Made by a program: the position numbers and the translations under genes | Notes under the pieces: generated by a model | The model's input: the letters and a program-made list of their open reading frames with translations, nothing else | What the model was told of the DNA's origin: nothing | The model's database searches: none | NCBI GenBank assembly: GCA_002702965.1 | Contig: PADE01000102.1 | Location: 3,604 to 10,861 of the forward strand | Source: Planctomycetaceae bacterium | GTDB lineage: Bacteria > Planctomycetota > Planctomycetia > Pirellulales > Pirellulaceae | Length of the DNA stretch: 7,258 nucleotides | Direction of reading: 5' to 3' | In this document: positions 1-5,258 of the stretch, one piece after another | Position numbering within the stretch: the first letter of the stretch is position 1 | Layout: every line of letters begins with the position of its first letter

Positions 1-605
1 CGGCAGATTTCACAAACGGTTCCGTTGCAGCCGCGAGCCGTGCAGTGCTCGCGGCCGTAGAAGATGAACTGCAGATGGAGCCGGTTCCAGGCATCCTGCG
101 GGAACTGCTTCTTTAGGTCTCGTTCTGTTTGAACGACGTTCTTTCCGTTGGTCAAGCCCCACCGTTGCGCCAGGCGGTGGATGTGAGTATCGACGGGGAA
201 CGCCGCTTTGCCGAAGGCCTGAGCCATCACCACACTGGCCGTTTTATGGCCCACTCCCGGCAGGGTCTCGAGCGCCTCGAATGTATCCGGAACGTGTCCG
301 TCGTATTGCTCGACGATGATCCTCGACAGCTCGCGAATCGCCTTCGCCTTTTGCGATGCCAGCCCGCACGTCTGGATGAACTTCCTGATTTGTGTTACCC
401 GCAAGCCGGCCATCGCCGCCGGATGATCGGCTTTGGCAAACAAATCGGGGGTCACTTCATTGACGCGTTTGTCGGTGCACTGGGCGCTCAGAACGACCGC
501 CACAAGCAAGGTGAACGGATCGCGATGCTTCAGCGGTACTTCGGTTTTCGGGTAAAGTTCTTCAAGTCGTCGGAGAATGAAATCCGCTCTCTCTTGCTTC
601 TTCAT
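1..605 (-). CDS. nth: Endonuclease III (DNA glycosylase/AP lyase), 3' end cut by the window edge
   Basis: Base-excision repair enzyme that removes oxidised pyrimidines and nicks the abasic site; cytoplasmic, acting on DNA. Reading the minus strand from ATG at 605 gives 201 codons before the left edge (E. coli Nth has 211 residues). Visible signatures are the LSAQCTDKRVNEV segment (about residues 39-51), the helix-hairpin-helix LPGVGHKT ending in K121 (equivalent of the catalytic lysine), and FPVDTHIHRL with D139 (equivalent of the catalytic aspartate). The C-terminal cysteines C188, C193, C198 and C201 begin the iron-sulfur loop, but their spacing differs from the usual C-X6-C-X2-C-X5-C. An in-frame TGA lies seven codons upstream of this ATG and no other ATG follows it, so the start is well defined, although no Shine-Dalgarno is visible. 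It appears to stand alone here. Confidence 0.96.
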   Translation of the reverse strand, partial: MKKQERADFILRRLEELYPKTEVPLKHRDPFTLLVAVVLSAQCTDKRVNEVTPDLFAKADHPAAMAGLRVTQIRKFIQTCGLASQKAKAIRELSRIIVEQYDGHVPDTFEALETLPGVGHKTASVVMAQAFGKAAFPVDTHIHRLAQRWGLTNGKNVVQTERDLKKQFPQDAWNRLHLQFIFYGREHCTARGCNGTVCEIC

Positions 606-645
606 TGGGCTGTACGAGTCGCATCAGCGCGAATGTCTGGACGGT

Positions 646-674
646 GTAATCCTGCGGAGAGTGATGACCGTCAA
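646..674 (-). promoter_or_regulatory. Possible nth promoter
   Basis: On the minus strand TTGACG (669-674, 5 of 6 to the -35 consensus) is followed after 17 bases by GATTAC (646-651, only 3 of 6 to the -10). The start codon is at 605, which would give a leader of about 35 bases. The -35 lies over an inverted repeat, GACCG-N5-CGGTC (666-680). The -10 is weak, so this is tentative. Confidence 0.22.
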
Positions 675-1108
675 TCGGTCCAGCGGCGAAGTTCCCGATC
701 TCCGTGCCGGCGTCGATTGTACCCGGTTTAGCAGCTGCCGGTTGGTGATTCCGATAGATTGCGGTGGCGGGGCAACGTGTGTCGCGACCACGCTCGCGGC
801 GCGTGTAAAACGCGTTATGTAAGAATACGGCTGCGCTGCCTTTGGTACGTAACGAGTCGGTCCGTTAATGGCCCCGGAACCGGTCTGTTGAGTAGCGAGC
901 GAGCTGTGTACAACCGCTCGGCTGTGAGGCGGCTGTGAATGACGTACCAACTGGTTTTCGATATCGGGTGCTCTGGAGGTCACCGTAGGGGATTGTGGGC
1001 TTGTATCGCTTTGCGGTTGGCAGTGGAGTCTTCACGCCTGCAACCGACCGCGATGCCTCGACGGCCACCGCGGGGTGATTTTCGGTAGGTGATGAATCCG
1101 GATCGCGT

Positions 1109-1114
1109 TATACT
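1109..1114 (+). promoter_or_regulatory. Possible -10 element for msrB
   Basis: TATACT matches the -10 consensus at 5 of 6 positions and lies 70 bases upstream of the chosen msrB start. The hexamer 17 bases further up (TAGGTG, 1086-1091) is a poor -35, so this is only a candidate. Confidence 0.28.
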
Positions 1115-1183
1115 ATCGTCTACTCGTGTGCGCCGCGCGTTGTGTCGGCGGCGGCGAAGATCTTCACAACCGGTTGGAATATC

Positions 1184-1819
1184 ATGTTGAGAAGCCTCCC
1201 TACTCCCCGATTGCGAACGACTTGTCTGTTGTCCTGTTTGGTCGTGTTCGGCTGTTCCACCGAGTCGGCCACACTTCCTGTGCCAACTACTCCGACCGGA
1301 GCTGTACCCATGCAATCAGACAAATCATCGACAGTAAATACCGAGACGGAGAACACAGAGGCGGAGCAGATAGAAACGCAGAGTACAGAGGCGAACGAGC
1401 CGGTCGTCACGGAAACGCGCACGCAGTACAACGATCTGACGGCGGATGAAGCGCATGTCATCATCGACAAGGGTACCGAACGTCCATTTGTGGGTGAGTT
1501 CACTGATAACAAAGTAACGGGTACGTATATTTGTCGTCGCTGCAATGCCCCTCTCTATCGTTCCGCGGATAAGTTCGACAGTCAGTGTGGATGGCCCAGC
1601 TTTGACGATGAGATTGCGAATGCGGTCGATCGACATGTCGACGCCGATGGAAGCCGCACCGAGATCGTTTGTCATAATTGCAGTGGCCATCTGGGACATG
1701 TGTTTCTCGGTGAACGATTCACGGCCAAGAACACGCGGCACTGTGTCAACTCGATCTCGATGAAGTTCGTTCCCGAAAAGAGCGATCTGCCCGTCGTGAT
1801 TAAACTGAAGAGTGAATGA
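1184..1819 (+). CDS. msrB: Peptide-methionine (R)-S-oxide reductase MsrB, predicted lipoprotein
   Basis: Reduces methionine-R-sulfoxide in proteins. The 211-residue product starts with a type II signal peptide: basic residues R3, R9 and R11, a hydrophobic stretch, and a lipobox VFGC with C24 as the lipidated residue. This predicts export and membrane anchoring. Residues about 25-80 form a Thr/Glu/Pro-rich linker. The SelR domain follows from about 85: zinc pairs CRRC (C117, C120) and CHNC (C163, C166), FDSQCGWPSF with C135 as the probable resolving cysteine, and RHCVNS with catalytic C187. All key residues are present, so activity is expected. I chose ATG 1184 because the signal peptide begins there; an in-frame GTG at 1142 would add 14 residues and bury it. 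Neither start has a clear Shine-Dalgarno. A periplasmic repair role is inferred from the lipobox; the reductant partner is not in the window. Confidence 0.93.
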   Translation: MLRSLPTPRLRTTCLLSCLVVFGCSTESATLPVPTTPTGAVPMQSDKSSTVNTETENTEAEQIETQSTEANEPVVTETRTQYNDLTADEAHVIIDKGTERPFVGEFTDNKVTGTYICRRCNAPLYRSADKFDSQCGWPSFDDEIANAVDRHVDADGSRTEIVCHNCSGHLGHVFLGERFTAKNTRHCVNSISMKFVPEKSDLPVVIKLKSE

Positions 1820-1827
1820 CCGTCGGT

Positions 1828-1840
1828 GCCTCTGAGAGGC
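1828..1840. terminator. Weak hairpin between convergent msrB and the phosphodiesterase gene
   Basis: GCCTC-TGA-GAGGC forms a 5-bp stem nine bases after the msrB stop. A second small stem, CCGCA-GA-TGCGG, lies at 1864-1875. Neither has a T tract, so a role as a bidirectional terminator for the 71-base convergent gap is only plausible from position. Confidence 0.25.
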
Positions 1841-1890
1841 GGCTGTAGGCATTCGCTCGCGACCCGCAGATGCGGAATTGGCGGGCGCAC

Positions 1891-2763
1891 TCAGTTTGTC
1901 ACTCGCCAGTGTAGGCGGCACTCCAGAGGCCAATCGGTACAGATGCCGTCGATCCGACTGGCCCGTGCACGGTCCCAGAGATCTGGCCTTTTCTGCCCGA
2001 TCTGGAGGCTCAGCCAGACATGCTTCCCAAGGTGGTGCGCCTGATCGATTTCGTGGCGACTGGGGATGAAACCGACCCACAGACAATCGGCCAGCGGATC
2101 CTCCAAGGCTCGCGCAAAATGACTCGACTCGTTGATCTTGACGACCGTTGTTTTTAGTTTTGGATTGGCCCGCTTGAATCTGCGGCTCGATTCGGGTGGC
2201 TGCCCAAATGCAAACACCTGGGAAAGCAGTTTGTGTTTTTCCACCAACCGGACAATTTTCTCTTCGATTCCTGGAGAGAGCAATTTCATGTTCAGCGCGA
2301 TCCATACGGGCCGCCGCTGTCGTTGACCGATGAGCTGCAGCACTTCATCGAGTGTCGGTACCTGAAGACCCGCAAAACGTGTATGAAACCACTGACCCGC
2401 GTCGAGTTTGCGAATCTCGGCGAGGGTCAGGTCGGAGACTCGGCCGCTGCCATTGGTGGTGCGATCGACCGTCGGATCGTGGATTACGATGAGGTGACCG
2501 TCGCGCGTCTGATAGACGTCGAGTTCGATCGCCATTTCCAGAGCGATGGCTGCGGCGAAAGCGGGGAGCGTATTCTCCGGTGCGTGTCGTGTCAGGCCGC
2601 GATGAGCGAGGAGGATCGGTTCAGTCCGCCGGGGGACCACGAGTTCTTGCACGGTGGTCACCTGGCCGATTGCCGGCATTGCGAGTGGGCCTAAACCTAC
2701 AGCGAATGCCAGCGAGATCGGTTGCCACAAACCGGCGAAACGACTTCGGTTGACCATTTCCAT
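1891..2763 (-). CDS. Exported glycerophosphodiester phosphodiesterase family protein
   Basis: Members of this TIM-barrel family hydrolyse glycerophosphodiesters to glycerol-3-phosphate and an alcohol. The 290-residue product begins with a signal peptide (hydrophobic segment about 13-30, likely cleavage after AIG, residue 33), so it should act outside the cytoplasm. Family signatures are AHRG (H54, R55), APENT (E63), ELDVY (metal ligands E80 and D82) and IVIHDPTVDRTTNG (H95), with a typical C-terminal TDWPLE segment. The usual second-half metal ligand Glu (in an E-x-K motif) is Asn here, N158 in ALNMK. The ATG at 2763 is chosen because GGAGAG (2771-2776) sits seven bases upstream; ATGs at 2778 and 2757 are also in frame, and the open frame extends to 2871. 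It is convergent with msrB and divergent from the isomerase gene. The family call is firm; the substrate is unknown. Confidence 0.92.
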   Translation of the reverse strand: MEMVNRSRFAGLWQPISLAFAVGLGPLAMPAIGQVTTVQELVVPRRTEPILLAHRGLTRHAPENTLPAFAAAIALEMAIELDVYQTRDGHLIVIHDPTVDRTTNGSGRVSDLTLAEIRKLDAGQWFHTRFAGLQVPTLDEVLQLIGQRQRRPVWIALNMKLLSPGIEEKIVRLVEKHKLLSQVFAFGQPPESSRRFKRANPKLKTTVVKINESSHFARALEDPLADCLWVGFIPSRHEIDQAHHLGKHVWLSLQIGQKRPDLWDRARASRIDGICTDWPLECRLHWRVTN

Positions 2764-2807
2764 CGAGGATCTCTCCATTTCTCTTGGGATGGTAGGTGGG
2801 TCACAGG

Positions 2808-2836
2808 ATCGTAGTCGAGCGTCAGATGCTTGTCTA
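2808..2836 (-). promoter_or_regulatory. Candidate promoter of the phosphodiesterase gene
   Basis: On the minus strand TAGACA (2831-2836, 5 of 6 to the -35) and TACGAT (2808-2813, 4 of 6 to the -10) are separated by exactly 17 bases. The start codon at 2763 and its GGAGAG site lie about 30-40 bases downstream, a normal geometry. The match is to the sigma-70 consensus, which may not fully apply in this organism. Confidence 0.42.
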
Positions 2837-2951
2837 TCGTCGGCACATCGCATTGAAGCATCGAGACCCAAACGAGCCCGTCATTGCCCCGTCCCCTGAT
2901 TATTCCGGTGGGTTAAATCGGGGGCGACGAGAAAGCGGCCAGGGACTAGAT

Positions 2952-2974
2952 TGTCTACTCCATCGGAGTGGACA
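2952..2974. other. Strong 10-bp hairpin in the divergent intergenic region
   Basis: TGTCTACTCC, a three-base loop ATC, and GGAGTGGACA pair over ten positions, nine Watson-Crick plus one T-G wobble. It lies upstream of both candidate promoters and has no T tract on either strand, so it does not look like an ordinary terminator. It could be an operator-type palindrome or part of an unannotated transcript. Confidence 0.5.
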
Positions 2975-3013
2975 GACGAGTCGTGCAAGGAACACAGCAC
3001 TTGTGAGAAGTTG

Positions 3014-3042
3014 TTGAGACGTCCGGCGCAATCGGATAGAAA
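3014..3042 (+). promoter_or_regulatory. Candidate promoter of the sugar isomerase gene
   Basis: TTGAGA (3014-3019, 5 of 6 to the -35) and TAGAAA (3037-3042, 4 of 6 to the -10) are 17 bases apart, giving a leader of about 60 bases. The inverted repeat ATCGG-N7-CCGAT (3031-3047) straddles the -10, which is where a repressor site would be expected. Confidence 0.38.
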
Positions 3043-3109
3043 CCGATGTCGTCAATCCGGTGTCCTGAAATAGATCCACACCGATACGGTAACCCGTGGG
3101 ATATTCGAG

Positions 3110-3952
3110 ATGAGTGATATTAGCTATAGCACGCTTGGTTTGAGTGATCGTGATTTGGCATCGGCCCTCGACGCAATCGCCGATGCCGGATTTTCGGGCG
3201 TTGAGATTCTGGGTCAAGCTCCACATCTTGAAGAACCGCCTGAGGGTCAAGCGCTGGTCGAGTTTCAAAGGCGACTCGAGAGCCGAGGCTTCCAGTCCTG
3301 GACAGTGCACGCACCGGCCAAACGCAACGTTCCAGGGGCCCCGGACGAGTCCTGGCGCCAACAGATCATCCCCTTGTTGCGACAGTATGTGCGGTTCAGT
3401 GGTGCCGTGGGTTCCCGAGGACTGGTAGTGCACCCGGTGCCGAATCCGATCTTTGTGTCTGATCCGCACGACAGTTCACTCCCTGAGCGGATGCAGCAGG
3501 CTGTGCGGAGATCGCTCGACGAACTGGTGCCCGAGGCATCCGCAGCTGGCACCCGTATCCTCCTGGAGAATCTCCCGTACGACTGTGAGTACCCGCTGTT
3601 GAGTATGCGTGAACTGCGGCCGCTCGTTGAAGAGTATCCGCCCGAGCAAGTTGCATTGGTTATCGACACCGGACACGCGTGGACGATTGGCAACGAACCG
3701 GTTGACGAAATCCGCGCTGCGGGCGACCGTTTGCGGGGTACTCATCTGCAGGACGTTGACCGCGATGCGCCCAACGACAACCACTGGATTCCGACGCACG
3801 GTGGCCTCGACTGGGATGCGATCAGGAAAGCGCTCGTGGAAATTGGGTACACGGATAATTGGACGTTTGAGACGGCGCAAGGACGCCATGGTGAGTCACC
3901 CGATCAGCTGGTAAAGCAGACCCGGCAAGTAGCGACTACCTGGGGGCGCTGA
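3110..3952 (+). CDS. Sugar phosphate isomerase/epimerase-like TIM-barrel protein (AP endonuclease 2 superfamily)
   Basis: The 280-residue protein belongs to the xylose isomerase-like TIM-barrel superfamily (COG1082 type), whose members isomerise or epimerise sugars or, in endonuclease IV, cleave abasic DNA. Barrel motifs appear in order: GFSGVEI (28-33), WTVHAP (H67), GLVVHP (H108), LLENLP (E153), LVIDTGHA (D186, H189), THLQD (H212), NDNHW (D223, H225) and TFETA (E254). By motif order these match the nine metal ligands of endonuclease IV, more than the four expected of the simpler epimerases. No signal peptide is seen, so it is cytoplasmic. The ATG at 3110 has only a weak GGGA (3098-3101) upstream. 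The gene is convergent with the DapA-family gene 91 bases away. The sugar-enzyme call rests on overall length and family resemblance; a nuclease or another phospho-sugar role is not excluded. Substrate unknown. Confidence 0.85.
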   Translation: MSDISYSTLGLSDRDLASALDAIADAGFSGVEILGQAPHLEEPPEGQALVEFQRRLESRGFQSWTVHAPAKRNVPGAPDESWRQQIIPLLRQYVRFSGAVGSRGLVVHPVPNPIFVSDPHDSSLPERMQQAVRRSLDELVPEASAAGTRILLENLPYDCEYPLLSMRELRPLVEEYPPEQVALVIDTGHAWTIGNEPVDEIRAAGDRLRGTHLQDVDRDAPNDNHWIPTHGGLDWDAIRKALVEIGYTDNWTFETAQGRHGESPDQLVKQTRQVATTWGR

Positions 3953-4043
3953 CGGCGCGCGGTGCACTGGTTCGAAACTCGGGAAGCCGCCGGTGCGGAA
4001 CAGGCGCATCCCAACGCTCTGACCTAGCTGATCGAAGCAGTCA

Positions 4044-5057
4044 TCAGGTCAGCAGGCCGGCGCGACGCAGCGCCTCGCGGATCTGCTGAATGTCCTGGTC
4101 GTCGCCAGCCTGCGAAGGCGAACGGGGCAACCCGCTATCGAAACCGAGCAACGTTAACGCGACCTTCAGACCGGCGGCGCGGCGGGCCAGAATTTGCCAA
4201 TCCAGTTCGAGCACTCGATCTTGAATGGTCTGCGCCTGCTTCAGTTCGCCCGCCATTGCGTGACGCACAATGTCGCAGCATTCCTGAGGCGCGACATTGC
4301 CTAGCATCATGCAGGCGCCATTTGCGCCGACCGCGACGCCCGCCAGTAGCAGGCTTCCATTACCAGCCCAAAACCGTTTGGCCGGTGTGATAAAGCTGCG
4401 GACGCGGGCTTCGAACCGCAAGTCGGCCGAGGCGATATATCCGAACACGTTGTCGCGCGCAACCCAGTCACCGATCTGCGTGGCTTCGGCACCAGCCGGT
4501 GCGGCGTGGCTCAGAAAGGTGCCGGGCGCCATTTGGTGAATGATGAGGACCGGCACGGCGATGCGTGGAATCACAGTGTCAAAATAGCCGTCGAGATTTG
4601 AGGTCAGCCGGGGGATTCGAATTCGGACGAGCTCCGCACCGGCGCTGACCAGCGAGTCGGCGATTCTCAAAGTCTCCCTGACCGATGGGTTATCGATGCC
4701 CGCGATGAGAAGCTTGCGGTTGTTATTTACGCGTTGGACAGTGCGCACGATCTCCAGTTGCTCGGACTCGGAGAGAAAGGCCTCTTCTCCATTTTCTGAG
4801 TTCAACACAAAACCCGAAAGAGGGGTTTTCAACCACCGCGCGACATTGTGTTCGATGGCCGCGAAGTCGAGCGTGTCATCGCGCCGGAATGGGGTGGGGC
4901 TGGGTGCGACAACGATCGGGTCTTGCGACGGGATGGCCACGGCATTTGTACGGGGGTAATTGGCCAACTGGCCAGTCAACACGGAGCGATTCAGAGCGTG
5001 TTCGCTATCACTTGGGAGTCTGGGAACATGATACGGCGTATTACGATCGCATAACAT
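4044..5057 (-). CDS. DapA/N-acetylneuraminate lyase family protein lacking the Schiff-base lysine
   Basis: The family (dihydrodipicolinate synthase, sialic acid lyase, KDG aldolase) uses a lysine Schiff base in a TIM barrel. The 337-residue product shows family marks: PIVVAPSPTPF near the N-terminus, LNSENGEEAFLSESEQ (the TTGE loop and following helix, altered), FWAGNGSLLL, and GANGACMMLGNVAP near the end of the barrel. At the strand where the family has G-I-K, the sequence is VFGYIASAD, so the lysine is replaced by I208 (codon 4434-4436). The usual tyrosine of the YN-x-P motif is replaced by Ile-His (residues 173-174, H174 codon 4536-4538). Aldolase or synthase chemistry of the normal type is therefore unlikely. 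The start is uncertain: the frame is open to GTG 5153, ATG 5057 gives the chosen form, and GTG at 4982 or 4940 would start closer to the domain; none has a clear Shine-Dalgarno. No signal peptide. Confidence 0.85.
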   Translation of the reverse strand: MLCDRNTPYHVPRLPSDSEHALNRSVLTGQLANYPRTNAVAIPSQDPIVVAPSPTPFRRDDTLDFAAIEHNVARWLKTPLSGFVLNSENGEEAFLSESEQLEIVRTVQRVNNNRKLLIAGIDNPSVRETLRIADSLVSAGAELVRIRIPRLTSNLDGYFDTVIPRIAVPVLIIHQMAPGTFLSHAAPAGAEATQIGDWVARDNVFGYIASADLRFEARVRSFITPAKRFWAGNGSLLLAGVAVGANGACMMLGNVAPQECCDIVRHAMAGELKQAQTIQDRVLELDWQILARRAAGLKVALTLLGFDSGLPRSPSQAGDDQDIQQIREALRRAGLLT

Positions 5058-5258
5058 CAGGTGAAGCGCGTTGCGGGATGGGGAGTTTCTCAGAAGGCGA
5101 ATGCGAAGATGCCCGCGTACGGATCTAGAGAGCCGCCCACCGCTGCCGTACACTGTTCTCAGTTGCCGTTTCCGTAACGGCGGCTGATCTGGATGTGGTG
5201 TACGGGCCGCGGCGTTGCAATCGCCCCAACGTTGGTTTGATAACAGGAGTGCAGAGTT
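5058..5258. promoter_or_regulatory. Divergent spacer with two palindromes ahead of the sialidase-like gene
   Basis: GCCGTT-TCCGT-AACGGC (5165-5181) is a perfect 6-bp stem with a 5-base loop. CCAACGTTGG (5226-5235) is a perfect 10-base palindrome ten bases upstream of the ribosome binding site. A weak sigma-70-like pair, TAGAGA (5126-5131) and TACACT (5149-5154), 17 bases apart, would start transcription just ahead of the first hairpin. The palindromes are certain as sequence; a regulatory role is inferred from position. Confidence 0.35.
5245..5249 (+). promoter_or_regulatory. Ribosome binding site that fixes a GTG start
   Basis: AGGAG lies nine bases before GTG 5259 and supports that non-ATG start for the sialidase-like gene; the signal peptide begins directly at this codon. 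Confidence 0.7.

Larger units (their letters stand above)
606..1183. other. 578-base gap between nth and msrB without a supported gene
   Basis: Open frames here (for example minus 624-983 and minus 865-1068) give low-complexity translations rich in Arg, Ser and Thr, with no recognisable motif and no ribosome binding site, so I treat them as non-coding. The gap is divergent and should hold both the nth and the msrB promoters. It also holds a bulged stem at 1014-1046 and a 9-base direct repeat CGGCTGTGA at 919-927 and 930-938 with an 11-base period. No tRNA-like fold was recognised. Confidence 0.6.
2764..3109. other. 346-base divergent intergenic region
   Basis: No supported gene lies here; open frames running through it are shadows. 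It contains candidate promoters for both flanking genes (2808-2836 minus, 3014-3042 plus), a strong 10-bp hairpin at 2952-2974, and a short inverted repeat over the plus-strand -10. Confidence 0.6.

Noticed and set aside
129..731. Plus-strand 200-codon open frame
   Set aside because: It lies opposite nth, whose minus-strand translation shows unmistakable catalytic motifs; the plus translation has none.
624..983. Minus-strand 119-codon open frame upstream of nth
   Set aside because: Low-complexity translation, no motif, no ribosome binding site; fits non-coding GC-rich DNA.
1142..1183. Upstream GTG start for msrB
   Set aside because: It would place 14 residues ahead of a good lipoprotein signal peptide and has no Shine-Dalgarno.
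926..1846. Shared 11-mer GAGGCGGCTGT at 926-936 and 1836-1846 flanking msrB, as possible mobile-element ends
   Set aside because: A few shared 11-mers are expected by chance in 7 kb, there is no transposase, and the copies are in the same orientation.
1325..2305. Minus-strand 326-codon open frame
   Set aside because: Antisense to msrB and overlapping the phosphodiesterase gene in another frame; no recognisable domain.
3953..4043. Short stems in the isomerase/DapA-family convergent gap (for example CCGC-CGGT-GCGG at 3987-3998)
   Set aside because: Stems of 4-5 bp without T tracts; too weak to call a terminator.
5058..5153. N-terminal extension of the DapA-family gene to GTG 5153
   Set aside because: The added 32 residues are basic and motif-free and overlap the divergent promoter region; no Shine-Dalgarno.
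5215..5244. Promoter TTGCAA / GATAAC with a palindrome in its spacer
   Set aside because: The -10 would abut the AGGAG site, so the transcript would start after the ribosome binding site; also a poor consensus match.
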